From positions 186,001-250,000 of the forward strand of contig NW_026516263.1 of assembly GCF_025602895.1 (NCBI RefSeq): a stretch of DNA of 64,000 nucleotides, in the 5' to 3' direction. The position numbers were made by a program, and so were the translations under genes. Below are positions 48,514 to 58,004 of this stretch, one piece after another; position 1 is the first letter of the stretch; every line of letters begins with the position of its first letter. This stretch comes from Polychytrium aggregatum. Lineage: Eukaryota > Chytridiomycota > Chytridiomycetes > Polychytriales. The notes below the pieces were generated by a model, which ran no database searches, was not told where the DNA came from, and saw only the letters and a program-made list of their open reading frames with translations.

Positions 48514-48980
48514 GTCAGATCACGGGATCAAGAGGAAGTCAAAAGAAGAAGAATAGAGAATATGTTTTATTGATCTTAGCGAGGCTAGGATCTTGAGTCA
48601 AGTGTGTCTGGGGTCGAAGGTGATGACCAGAAACATGAGCGGGCGAAGGCGGGCTATTTATCTGTCTGGCGGTCCCGGAGGCGAAGCCTGCCGCAGCGGG
48701 GGCGAAGCAGCGGAGGCGGCGGGACAGCAGCCAGGCAGCAGCGGCTAACCGAAGAAACATGTGAAAGTCTGACAAATGCTCGGTGGCTGACAAATGCGGG
48801 TGACACAGCGTTTGACTAATGCATGGTCGATGACAGATGCAGGGAACACAGAGCGGCGTGTGCAACATGAGAGCAAGGAAAAAGGAAACGCGTCGCAGGA
48901 CAAAGGAAAAAGAAAGTGTGCAACGCAAACAGTGACACAAGTGCGACGGTGCAGCCAAGCGGGCAGAGGGATCTGTGACA
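48513..48980 (-). repeat. 5' LTR of B0 (468 bp)
   Basis: Family B LTR with small indels (gaagaagaatagagaatatg) relative to the array LTR. TSD candidate gtcgc at 48981-48985; the partner is not in the window. Confidence 0.9.
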
Positions 48981-50553
48981 GTCGCCCTCGACTTCATCCT
49001 CGGACTCCCGCCTGTCACGGACTCACTCTCAGGCCGCACCTTCAACTCGATCACGATCTTAGTCGACCCCCTCACCAAGTACGTCGTCCTGGTCCCTGGA
49101 AACAAGACCGACACGGCCGAAGACGTCGCCCGCCAGTACTTCCGCGATGTCTTTGTGCACTTTGGACTCGCCGGCACTTTCATCTCGGATCACGACACAC
49201 GCTTCCGGTCGGCCTTCTGGACAGGACTTAACGCTCTGCTCAAGACCGAACTCCGGATCGCCTTTGCCCACCACCACGAGGCCGCCGGACAAGTCGAACG
49301 CTTTGTGGCAACCGTCACCGAGGCCATCCGCTGTTCAACTCTGGCCCTCGGCTCCCGCTGGATCGATCAAGTGCCATACATCCAGTTCGCGCTCAACTCA
49401 CACAGCTCAGCTTCGACTGGACATTCGCCCTTCTTCCTGATGCACGGTCAGCATCCTCGCACTCCTGCCAACACCGACATCATCGCCGAGTCCAACCCTG
49501 CAGCACAGTCGATCGAGGAGATGCAAGTGTAAGGAGTGAACAAGCGCAAGGACGAAGACCAAGTGCTTGGTATGAGCTTTATTAGCTTTTAGCCCCGAAC
49601 ACCAAAGAACAAGTTTTGTTCGAACTGGTGTTCAACATAGGCTCAGACATGCAGGGCTATTTATAGACCGGGAGAAGGTCGAGGGGCAAAAGTGGGCGAG
49701 AAGGGTGGAGCATCACAGAGAAGCGAGAAGGGGGTGCGAGAGTGGCTGGTGTGCAAGCGAGAGAGGCTTGGCACAGCCCGGGGACATGTGCCGAGCGGTG
49801 GGGGAGGCAGGAAACCAGTAGACGCGGGTGGCAACGGCGCGTGCTCATGCATGGGGGCAAACAAACACGTGGGGACTCATGATTGGTGCGGAGGGCGAGA
49901 GCATGCGGGACAGTCTCATTGGTCCGTTGTGATGCTGGTCATCACAGCAAGCGACTCTGGACTTGGTCTCGGACAACATCGGCAAGGCCCAGGACCGGGC
50001 CCTCTACTACGCCAACCGACATCGACGCGATATCAGCTACGAAATTGGCGACCAAGTCCTGATCGACACGACCGCGTATCACTTCAGCACGGACGACGTC
50101 ACACCCTCCAAGATGCGGATGCCGTACTTGGGACCCTTCAAGATCATCGAGAAGATCGGGACGACTGGATATCGACTTCGACTCCCGAGGACCCTCCGAT
50201 TTACAACCGAACTCCCAGCTTCCGCCCTCGTCCCGTACAACACACCATCGACCGACCAACTTGTGTTTGACGAACCTGGACCCAACCACAACGACGAATC
50301 AGTGTTCGAAGCGATCATTGGACACAGGATCAACAGACGACGTCGACTGCCTGGATATCGACACGAGTTCCTGCTCCGCTGGCAGGGATACGACCCATCG
50401 TACGATTCGTGGGCACCACTGGCCGAACTCTTGGATGGAGGACTCGCAGACATCCACGACTTCCTCAGCCGCAACCGCAACCTTCCGGAAACGGACACAC
50501 TGATCGACCTTTGCCAAGCACAAGTGCAACGCAACTCGGGATCGAAAAATTGA
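48981..50553 (+). pseudogene. Integrase-chromodomain remnant of B3
   Basis: Starts inside the first integrase Asp motif (ALDFILGLPP), continues through SDHDTRF and AAGQVERF to 49527, is split by the solo E LTR (49528-49946), and resumes at 49952 to the normal family B C-terminus (GSKN, stop at 50551-50553). Both parts stay in frame with each other once the LTR and one TSD are removed. RT, RNase H and the HHCC finger are missing. Confidence 0.88.
49528..49946 (-). repeat. Solo LTR of family E (419 bp) in B3
   Basis: Same length as the LTRs of element E with a few substitutions (TGTAAGG start, ggcgagagc, gacagtctc). Flanked by the 5-bp TSD gcaag (49523-49527, 49947-49951), so it is a true insertion later reduced by LTR-LTR recombination. 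Confidence 0.93.
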
Positions 50554-50579
50554 TGGTTTGACTTGAGCACAATTTTTCT

Positions 50580-50587
50580 GGGGGGGA
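50580..50587 (+). promoter_or_regulatory. Polypurine tract of B3
   Basis: GGGGGGGA directly before the 3' LTR. Confidence 0.8.
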
Positions 50588-51054
50588 TGTCACAGATCGC
50601 TCTGCCCGCCTAGCTGCACCGTCGCACTTGTGTCACTGTTTGCGTTGCACACTTTCTTTTTCCTTTGTCCTGCGACGCCTTTCCTTTTTCCTTGCTCTCA
50701 TGTTGCACACGCCGCACTGTGTTCCCTGCATTTGTCATCGACCATGCATTAGTCAGACGCCGTGTCACCCGCATTTGTCAGCCACCGAGCATTTGTCAGA
50801 CTTTCACATGTTTCTCCGGTTAGCCGCTGCTGCCTGGCTGCTGTCCCGCCGCCTCCGCTGCTTCGCCCCCGCTGCGGCAGGCTTCGCCTCCGGGATCGCC
50901 AGACAGATAAATAGCCCGCCTTCGCCCGCTCATGTTTCTGATCATCACCTTCGACCCCAGACACACTCGACTCTAGATCCTAGCCTCGCTAAGATCAATA
51001 AAACATATTCTCTATCTTCTTCTTTTGATCTCCTCTTGATCCCGTGATCTGACA
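50588..51054 (+). repeat. 3' LTR of B3 (467 bp)
   Basis: TGTCACAGATC to GATCTGACA, family B LTR in plus orientation, with substitutions relative to all other copies. Confidence 0.92.
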
Positions 51055-51216
51055 AGCTATTTCGTTGATTGGAAGGGCTACTCGACTGATCATCGCAGCT
51101 GGGAGCCCGCCAACTACGTTAACGCTCCCGACAAGATAGCCGATTTCCACCGCCAGTACCCCGACAAGCCTGGACTTATCGTTCGCAGGAGTGGCCGTAG
51201 TTTGGGGAGGGGATGA
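51055..51216 (+). pseudogene. Chromodomain tail of a family G pol (G2)
   Basis: Open to a stop at 51214-51216. Encodes the C-terminal half of a normal chromodomain (YFVDWKGYSTDHRSWEPANY) and a basic tail, with the purine-rich end ggggaggggatga abutting the G LTR. Everything upstream is replaced by B3. Confidence 0.85.
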
Positions 51217-51600
51217 TGTGATGATCATGCACGTTGGGAACACGTGTGGACTGCTGCGCGTGATGCACCGTGAGTCATGTTTGTTTGTCTTGGCGTGTAT
51301 TCCCTGATTGACTGGCGCCGATGACTCTTACTTCGCCTCCGACTGCGCCGTGCTGCGCCCCTCTCGCTGGATGCTCCGCCTTCCTCGCACCCCCATCTCG
51401 TCCCTCGTTGTCGCTCCACCCCTCTCGCCCACTTTCGCCCTTCGGTTTCCCTCTTGGCTATAAAGCCCCTCCTTTCTTGCACCCATTTTGTATCTTCAGT
51501 TCGAACAACACTTGTTGTTATCTGATAAGTCGTAATATAGCTTATCGTTGTTCGCCAAGCACCTGGTCGTCCAGTATCGTTGCTTGTCGTGGTCCTCACA
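51217..51600 (+). repeat. LTR of family G (384 bp)
   Basis: TGTGA...TCACA, preceded by a polypurine tract, so it is the 3' LTR of G2. TATAAAG at 51459, and 39 nt downstream AGTTCGAACAAC (51498), almost the same as the predicted self-primer of E. Immediately after it comes G integrase sequence and no host DNA. Confidence 0.88.
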
Positions 51601-51835
51601 CTTGAGCCGTTCAAGATCGTCGCTCAAGTCGGTTCCCGCGCTTTCAAGTTAGACTTGCCCTCGTCCATGCGCATTCATCCTGTCTTCCACGTCTCCCTGC
51701 TCGAGCCTGCCACCGACAAGATCCCAGGTCGAACGATCCCGCCCCCTCCACCCATCCAAGTCGACGGCCACGACGAATGGGAAGTCGAACAGATCCTGGA
51801 CTCCAGGCTGTTCCGAGGTAAGCTCCAGTATTTTC
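51601..51835 (+). pseudogene. Integrase end / chromodomain start of a second G copy (G1)
   Basis: Encodes the [20 protein letters not shown] to [11 protein letters not shown] region and the start of the chromodomain ([20 protein letters not shown]), then is cut where the F LTR begins. With the preceding G2 LTR this suggests a G element inserted in another G element in the same orientation. Confidence 0.8.
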
Positions 51836-52144
51836 AAGGACTTGGCAGCGGGAGGGGAGAGGTGAAGACGGAAATGCCAAATATATTCGAGACGAGGAAC
51901 ACAACGGGAATTACAAGAGGCAAAACGAGCTCAAAGGAAAGTGCTCGTCTGCCGGGTTTATATGCCTGCGCCCAGCCTCGGCGCAGGCAGGCGAGCAGAC
52001 ATCGACCTGATCCCGCCACAGTCGGGACCAGTTGCAACCACGGGACTCGGGAGCAGCCCGGGTTCTCTCCCGAGCCACCTGGTTGCAGCGTTAGGTACGC
52101 GTCCCGGCCGAGCGAGGAGGGGAACATCGATATAGTCCATGACA
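51836..52144 (-). repeat. 3' LTR of element F (left edge approximate)
   Basis: On the minus strand it starts TGTCATGG at 52144 after the purine tract GGGAGAAAA. It contains TATAAA (51962-51957). The left edge is set where G1 coding sequence stops, because no clear CA end or TSD was found, so this end may be deleted. Confidence 0.6.
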
Positions 52145-52159
52145 TTTTCTCCCTCTCAG
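52145..52159 (-). promoter_or_regulatory. Polypurine tract and end of pol of F
   Basis: Minus-strand CTGAGGGAGAAAA; element D inserted exactly here, duplicating ctcag (52155-52159 and 63318-63322). Confidence 0.65.
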
Positions 52160-52351
52160 TGTTATGAATCAGGACATGCAGGTGCAGAGAGAGACACACG
52201 GTCACCACTCGCGACTGATTGGCAGTAGAGGTTGCTGCGCTTTTGGAATTCTAGATCCACTGCCCCGGCCTAGAGAAGCAGGGGCGTCCCATTCCTTCTC
52301 CACAGAAACGTCTTTGTAGGGTAGCCTCTTTTCTAGAAAATTGCCAGCAAA
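52160..52351 (+). repeat. 5' LTR of D, first part
   Basis: 192 bp up to the E insertion; continues at 58429-58607. Matches 62947-63138. Confidence 0.93.
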
Positions 52352-52770
52352 TGTGAGGAGTGAACAAGCGCAAGGACGAAGACCAAGTGCTTGGTATGAG
52401 CTTTATTAGCTTTTAGCCCCGAACACCAAAGAACAAGTTTTGTTCGAACTGGTGTTCAACATAGGCTCAGACATGCAGGGCTATTTATAGACCGGGAGAA
52501 GGTCGAGGGGCAAAAGTGGGCGAGAAGGGTGGAGCATCACAGAGAAGCGAGAAGGGGGTGCGAGAGTGGCTGGTGTGCAAGCGAGAGAGGCTTGGCACAG
52601 CCCGGGGACATGTGCCGAGCGGTGGGGGAGGCAGGAAACCAGTAGACGCGGGTGGCAACGGCGCGTGCTCATGCATGGGGGCAAACAAACACGTGGGGAC
52701 TCATGATTGGTGCGGAGGGAGAGAGCATGCGGGACAATCTCATTGGTCCGTTGTGATGCTGGTCATCACA
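52352..52770 (-). repeat. 3' LTR of E (419 bp)
   Basis: TGTGAGGAG to GTCATCACA; same as 58005-58423. Confidence 0.95.
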
Positions 52771-52783
52771 CTATCTCCTCCTT
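52771..52783 (-). promoter_or_regulatory. Polypurine tract of E
   Basis: Minus-strand AAGGAGGAGATAG overlaps the pol stop codon and abuts the 3' LTR. Confidence 0.85.
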
Positions 52784-55700
52784 AAACTACGGCGTGTTCC
52801 ATCTTGAGTTCTCCTGGGGCCAGGCTTGTCTGGGTAGCGTCGGTGGTACTCCGCGGCCACCGTTGGGGCAAAGACAATGTCGGCGGGCTCCCAACTTCGA
52901 TCGGTGACCGGGTAGCCTTTCCAATCGATGAGATAGTGCAGCTTTCCGCGCACGAACTTGGAGTCTAAGATCTCTTCGACCTCCCACTCCAAGTTCCCAT
53001 CGATGACCACCGCAGGGGGCGGCGCTTGCACCCGACCCGGAAGCGAGTTCTTCTTGTAGGGCTCAAGAAGAGACACATGGAACACCGGGTGCACCTTTAT
53101 GTCCTTTGGCAAGTCCAGGCGGAAAGCCAATGTCCCGACGGCCTCGAGGATGGTGAATGGTCCAATCCTCTGGTAATCCAGCTTCTTGCTTGGGCGAGTG
53201 GTGCTGATGTTACGAGTCAGCACCCAGACTTGATCGCCCGGACGCAAGTCGGGAGCCTGGGACCTCCGGAGATCTGAGAAGTGCTTGTAGTCAGACTTTG
53301 CCTTCTCAAGATTCTCCTTCAACAGTGCCAGGTTCCGCTGGAGATGTTCAACCCTCTCCGTGGCAGAGGGAACATCAGGGCCGCCAGCGATAACGGGGAC
53401 TTCGAACCTTGGGTGGAACCCATAGGTTGCCAAGAATGGCGAGGCATGTGTTGACGAGTTCTCGAGGTTATTGTAAGAGAACTCGGCCAACGGCAGCAGC
53501 TCGGCCCAGTCATCTTGCTGATACGACGTGTAACAGCGCAGGTATTGGTTGATGACCTGGTTGACCCTCTCAGTCTGTCCATCGGTCTGGGGATGGAAGG
53601 CCGTGGACAGACTGGTTTGGATCCCGAGCTGCGTGCAGAGTGCCTTCCAGAACCGAGAGGTGAACTGACTTCCTCGGTCTGAAACCACTGTGTCGGGGAG
53701 GCCATGGAGACGAAAGACATTGTCGAGGAACAGTGACGCAGTCTCCTCCGCCGACGGCAGTGAACGCCAGGACATAAAGTGTGCCATCTTTGTGAGGCTG
53801 CATACCACCACAAAGATGCAGGTGTGACCCTTGGACTTTGGCAGATCAGTGATAAAGTCCATGGTCAGTGTCCCCCAGGGTCGATCGGCTGTCTGGAGTG
53901 GCAACAGGAACCCAAACGGCTTGTGTCGCGGAGCTTTCGAGCGTGCACAGGTGTCGCACGTCGAGACGTACTCTTTGACATCTTTCCGATAGGTTTGCCA
54001 CCAAAACTGTCGCGATACCAGAGCCAGAGTCCGTCGGATGCCTGGATGACCCACAGCGACTGGGTCATGGCACGACTTGAGCGCCGGAACTCGGCACGAC
54101 TCTGGGACCACAATCCTGTTCTGGAAGGTGAGGTACTGGCCATTCCAGACGAACTTCGGGTCACGACGGTATTTGTCTAGACCGGGATCCCGAGCCTGCT
54201 CTTCGGCTATGAGCTGCAGCAAGTCCACAGGGTCACTGCGACTTGCAACCGAAGAGCGGGCGTCTCTGCTTCGGAGCACGCGTATCACCGCGGCAGGATC
54301 GAGAAGCAGAGGCGGATCCCTCGACACGGAGGCCGACGAAGGGATGTAGTCCGAGCGACGAGACAGGGCATCGGCCTTGCCGTTCCTCGCACCAGGACGG
54401 TACTGGATGCGGATGTCGAACCGAGACAAGAACTGGGACCACCGTGCATGGCGCTGGTTTAGGATGCGAGCCGTCGCCAGGTACTCCAAGTTCTTGTGGT
54501 CGGTCAGAACGGCAACGGGATGCTGGGCGCCTTCGAGGTAGTGTCGCCACGCCTCGAAAGCCTCCTTGATCGCCAACAGCTCTTTCTCGTATATGCTGTA
54601 GTTACGTTCAGCATTCGAGAGTGTCCGCGAATGGAACGAGCAAGGATGAAGGCGATCATCAGCACCCCGCTGGGAGAGCACGCATCCAAGCGCAAAGTCC
54701 GACGCATCTGACTCTACGACGAACGGCTTGGATGGGTCCGGATGCACCAGAACGGGCTCCGAAACGAAGGCATCCTTCAAGGATCTGAATGCTTTATCGG
54801 CTTCGCGGGACCACTGGAAGCCATGCGTCTTCCGGAAGAGCCGAGTCATGGGCCCCGCGATCTTTGCGTATCCATCGATGAAGCGTCGATAGAAGTTCGC
54901 AAACCCGACAAAGGATCGAAGATCCGAGATGTTGCGCGGTATGGGCCAATCCAAGATCGCAGAGAGCTTGGATCGCTCCATACCGATGCCCTCGGGCGAG
55001 ACCATGAAACCAAGGAACGAGACCGAGGTTTTGGAGAACTCGCACTTCTCCAGCTTGCAATACAGCTTTGCAGCTCGGAGCTTCGAGAGGACCTGCTTGA
55101 CGTGCTCTACATGCTGCGACGGGTCAGCACTGTAGATCAAGATATCGTCAAGATACGCAATTGCGAACTGGTCCAACTCGGTGCGCAGGACGTCGTTGAT
55201 GAAGTGCTGGAACGTCGCTGGCGCGTTGGTGAGCCCAAAGGGCATCACCAAGTACTCGAAGTGCCCATATCGAGTACGGAAAGCTGTCTTCCACTCGTCC
55301 CCGGAGCGGATGCGCAGCAGATTGTAGGCTCCACGAAGGTCCAGCTTAGTGAACACCTTCGCGCCTCGAAGTCGGTCCAGCAGCTCGCCGATCAGCGGTA
55401 AAGGGTAACGGTTCTTTACCGTGATACCGTTCAGTGCGCGGTAGTCAACGCAAAGACGAAGTGAGCCGTCCTTCTTCTTGACGAAGAGGATTGGCGAGCC
55501 TGCTGGGGACGACGAAGGACGAACGAATCCCTTGGCAAGATTCTCGTCGAGATAGTCACGCAGAGCGTGAAGTTCGGGCTCGGACAGTGAGTACAGAGGC
55601 CCGAACTTTGGCGACTTGCCCGGCTCCAAGTCAATGGGGCAGTCGTAAGGGCGATGCGGAGGCAAGGAGTCAGCTTCCTGTTTAGAGAAAACAGACAGGA

Positions 55701-56871
55701 AGTCCTTGTACTCCGCAGGCACTTCGACAGTCGCAGTGCTCGGCTCGTCAGTGGGCAGGACATGGACCTGAAAGATGGTCAGGGGTTGCGTTCCATGCCT
55801 GCATGCATCCAGAGACTCGCGCATCGAGCGGTAATCAATGCTGCAGACGCGGAGAGGAGCGTCCGAGCTGAGAGGAGGGGCGTGGACAAGGTCAGAATAA
55901 TGTTCGACGGTTACTTTATTCTGAACAATGTCCGAAGAACAAACAACAGGAGGAGGTACATCAAGGAGGGAAAGAGAACTGACAGCAGGAGAAGGGGTTT
56001 GGGAAGAGCGAAGGGGTTCGGGAGGAACAAGACAAGAAGGGGAAGACGAAGGTGGGAGCGTAGGAGAGGAGCTTAGATCAATCAAAGGAGTGGAATCATC
56101 AAGAAGGGGAGTGACATTGGAAGGAATTTTACAAGACGAAAGGGAAGAGGTGCATGGAGAGGGGTCGGAATCAACAGAAGGAGGGAGACAAAGAAGACCG
56201 CGAGACCAGACAATCTTGGGCTCGGCGGTGCGCAACCAAGGAAAGCCAAGGATAAGTGGTTGATGTGGAGACCTGATCACATCGAACCGAAGGCGTTGCG
56301 AGACGTCCCCGAGAATCACCTCGAGTGGAGCAGTCTCGCGGAGGATGGGGCCAGACGACAGCGGCTTACCATCCACGCCTTCCACTGCCAAGGGCGAAGC
56401 CTTGGAGCAGGTGGGGACAGAGTGTCGAGCAACAAAGTCCTCGTCGATAAAGTTGCCAGAGGCACCAGAATCGACAAGTCCTTCGCACGACAGAGAATCA
56501 CCAGAAGGAAGACGAACAGCGACGGGAACAACCAACGAGCAACGACGAACAGACGAAACACAAGACTTTGGTTCGGTACCAGCTTCGGCACCAGGGTTGC
56601 GGCTAGCACAGACAGTTAACTTTGCCGAGGGTTGGCAGGACAGCTCAGGTATTTGCACCTGTGGATGAGGTGCAGTTCCCAGTGACACCAGAGGTGCCAC
56701 GGGTACTATGCCAGAGCTGAGAGTGTCCGCCGGTCCAGAGGCAAGGCGAAGCTGTCCGCACATCACTGCTTCCCCAGTACTTACCAAAGGCACCTTACCA
56801 ATGTCTTCACTTTCGGAAGGCGGTGGGCACGGCTCCGGTTCAAGGCCTTCACTTAGAACCGGGCCTGGTCG
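52771..56871 (-). CDS. pol: Pol of E (PR-RT-RH-INT-chromodomain)
   Basis: 1,366 residues from the frameshift. Protease DSGA near residue 134. RT has VDYRALN, FGLTNAP and YLDD (in AIAYLDDILIYS). RNase H has ESDASDFALGCVLSQ and ends at DALSRR. Integrase has HHCC (HPGIRRT...CDTCARSK), the Asp motifs DFITDLPK and SDRGSQF, and Glu in HPQTDGQTERVNQ. A typical chromodomain (LIDWKGYPVTDRSWEPADI) is followed by an Arg-rich tail (RRSLRRR). A long Ser/Pro-rich linker separates protease and RT. No interruption. Confidence 0.94.
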   Translation of the reverse strand, partial: RPGPVLSEGLEPEPCPPPSESEDIGKVPLVSTGEAVMCGQLRLASGPADTLSSGIVPVAPLVSLGTAPHPQVQIPELSCQPSAKLTVCASRNPGAEAGTEPKSCVSSVRRCSLVVPVAVRLPSGDSLSCEGLVDSGASGNFIDEDFVARHSVPTCSKASPLAVEGVDGKPLSSGPILRETAPLEVILGDVSQRLRFDVIRSPHQPLILGFPWLRTAEPKIVWSRGLLCLPPSVDSDPSPCTSSLSSCKIPSNVTPLLDDSTPLIDLSSSPTLPPSSSPSCLVPPEPLRSSQTPSPAVSSLSLLDVPPPVVCSSDIVQNKVTVEHYSDLVHAPPLSSDAPLRVCSIDYRSMRESLDACRHGTQPLTIFQVHVLPTDEPSTATVEVPAEYKDFLSVFSKQEADSLPPHRPYDCPIDLEPGKSPKFGPLYSLSEPELHALRDYLDENLAKGFVRPSSSPAGSPILFVKKKDGSLRLCVDYRALNGITVKNRYPLPLIGELLDRLRGAKVFTKLDLRGAYNLLRIRSGDEWKTAFRTRYGHFEYLVMPFGLTNAPATFQHFINDVLRTELDQFAIAYLDDILIYSADPSQHVEHVKQVLSKLRAAKLYCKLEKCEFSKTSVSFLGFMVSPEGIGMERSKLSAILDWPIPRNISDLRSFVGFANFYRRFIDGYAKIAGPMTRLFRKTHGFQWSREADKAFRSLKDAFVSEPVLVHPDPSKPFVVESDASDFALGCVLSQRGADDRLHPCSFHSRTLSNAERNYSIYEKELLAIKEAFEAWRHYLEGAQHPVAVLTDHKNLEYLATARILNQRHARWSQFLSRFDIRIQYRPGARNGKADALSRRSDYIPSSASVSRDPPLLLDPAAVIRVLRSRDARSSVASRSDPVDLLQLIAEEQARDPGLDKYRRDPKFVWNGQYLTFQNRIVVPESCRVPALKSCHDPVAVGHPGIRRTLALVSRQFWWQTYRKDVKEYVSTCDTCARSKAPRHKPFGFLLPLQTADRPWGTLTMDFITDLPKSKGHTCIFVVVCSLTKMAHFMSWRSLPSAEETASLFLDNVFRLHGLPDTVVSDRGSQFTSRFWKALCTQLGIQTSLSTAFHPQTDGQTERVNQVINQYLRCYTSYQQDDWAELLPLAEFSYNNLENSSTHASPFLATYGFHPRFEVPVIAGGPDVPSATERVEHLQRNLALLKENLEKAKSDYKHFSDLRRSQAPDLRPGDQVWVLTRNISTTRPSKKLDYQRIGPFTILEAVGTLAFRLDLPKDIKVHPVFHVSLLEPYKKNSLPGRVQAPPPAVVIDGNLEWEVEEILDSKFVRGKLHYLIDWKGYPVTDRSWEPADIVFAPTVAAEYHRRYPDKPGPRRTQDGTRRSLRRR

Positions 56872-56877
56872 TTTCCC
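56835..56877 (-). promoter_or_regulatory. -1 frameshift signal of E
   Basis: Minus-strand G GGA AAC (56877-56871) in the gag frame, 8-nt spacer, then a perfect 7-bp stem (56862-56856 with 56841-56835). The 14-nt loop begins with the gag stop TAA (56855-56853). The pol frame is open across the site. Confidence 0.87.
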
Positions 56878-57830
56878 GAACTGAAGTCTTGCACTTCTCC
56901 ATCCTCGTAAACGATGGTGCGGATGATCCTCGGGCCGGGAGGTCCAGGGGGCGGTCCGGTAGCTCTGGTAGATCCAAACTTGACGGGGCAGTTTCGTACC
57001 AAGTGGCCCTTCTTGCCACAGTACAGGCAGAGTCCAAAGCGGCGGCGGCGTTGTTTCTCCTCGGCGGTCAGGGGTCCAGAGACGGCAGAGTCCACTTGCA
57101 TGGGCTCGGAAACAATGTAGGAGGGGTGCGGCGGAGCGAGGACGGGCGCGGGAGCGATGGCGGGAACGGCAGCGGAGGCGGAACCAAAGGCGAACTGGGA
57201 AGACCGGTAGCGGGCAGGCGTGCTTCGGCGCTCTTGACGGCGCTCGCGGATTCGTGCATCGAGCTCGTTACAAAGCTCGATGTACTCCTCCAGATCTCGT
57301 GGCAGAGGGCGAACTCGCGAAAGTTCGTCTCTGACATCATCCGACAAGCCAAGTCGGAAGAACGAGATCTTTGCACCGTCGTTCCAAGTCGTATCGGCGG
57401 CAATACGAAGGAACTCGGATGCATAGACTGCGCACGGGCGGTTGCCCTGAGACAGTGTGGTGATCACTGACTCGGCAGTCCTGGCCCGATCAGGGTCGTC
57501 AAACACTTTGGAAAAGCGTTCTAGGAAATCGCCAAAAGAGTTGAGTCGGGGATCACCCATCTCAAGCATCGGAGTCGCCCACTGGAGAGCCGGTCCAGTG
57601 AGCAGACTAATGACGAATCCGACCTTAATCGGGTCAGCAGGGAACCGGTGGGGCTGCATTCGTATATACAGTTTGCACTGATTTACGAATGCCCGGAACC
57701 CTTGCCGGTTACCGTCGTAACGGTCCGGCATCTGCACGCTGTACCCAGCGGCAGGAGCATCGCGAGCTGTCCGGAGCTCGGCGAGCTCGGCCTCCAAGGC
57801 ACGGAGGCGGTCCACGAGGGCAGGATCCAT
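56853..57830 (-). CDS. gag: Gag of E
   Basis: 325 residues from the ATG at 57830 (MDPALVDRLRALEAELAEL). The frame upstream has no ATG. The N-terminal stretch is strongly helical and may form a coiled coil. A capsid domain (RYDGNRQGFRAFVNQC..., ALQWATPML...) is followed by an Arg/Ser/Pro linker and a canonical zinc knuckle CLYCGKKGHLVRNC. The end overlaps pol in the -1 frame. Confidence 0.92.
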   Translation of the reverse strand: MDPALVDRLRALEAELAELRTARDAPAAGYSVQMPDRYDGNRQGFRAFVNQCKLYIRMQPHRFPADPIKVGFVISLLTGPALQWATPMLEMGDPRLNSFGDFLERFSKVFDDPDRARTAESVITTLSQGNRPCAVYASEFLRIAADTTWNDGAKISFFRLGLSDDVRDELSRVRPLPRDLEEYIELCNELDARIRERRQERRSTPARYRSSQFAFGSASAAVPAIAPAPVLAPPHPSYIVSEPMQVDSAVSGPLTAEEKQRRRRFGLCLYCGKKGHLVRNCPVKFGSTRATGPPPGPPGPRIIRTIVYEDGEVQDFSSGNDQARF

Positions 57831-57991
57831 GGCGGGACTGGGACTGGGACTGGGAAAAAAAAAAGCGAGGAGGTTCAAGAACAGGAGAGCGAAGAGGGCT
57901 CAGACACAAGTGTGCTTGAGGTTCGGACAGGACTAGGAAAGGGGCGGGGCTAGGAGCGGAAGATACCAAGCAGGTGGTATCAGTAGAAGAG

Positions 57992-58004
57992 AGTTCGAAC
58001 AAAG
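57992..58004 (-). promoter_or_regulatory. Primer-binding site of E (self-priming type)
   Basis: After a 1-nt spacer, minus-strand TTTGTTCGAACT (58003-57992) is the exact complement of 12 bases of the E LTR (58103-58092). Confidence 0.8.

Larger units (their letters stand above)
43257..48980 (-). mobile_element. Element B0: older full-length family B copy
   Basis: Complete LTR-gag-pol-LTR layout, with gag intact but pol broken by three 1-nt insertions. Its 3' LTR (43257-43722) is of the array type and is preceded by the same 72-bp duplication (43185-43256). Its 5' LTR (48513-48980) differs from it at roughly eight sites, so B0 is older or its 3' half has been homogenised with the array. It lies in inverted orientation inside B3, whose integrase sequence resumes at 48981. 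Confidence 0.9.
48981..51054 (+). mobile_element. B3: inverted 3' remnant of a family B element
   Basis: Plus-strand family B sequence from mid-integrase to the 3' LTR. Its 5' part was separated by insertion of B0. It is interrupted by a solo LTR of family E. Its right flank at 51055 is family G chromodomain sequence, so B3 had inserted into a G element. Confidence 0.88.

Noticed and set aside
51836-52208. Minus-strand ORF through the F LTR as a host gene
   Set aside because: It is a read-through of the F pol end into LTR sequence, with no domain or ATG context, and is interrupted by D.
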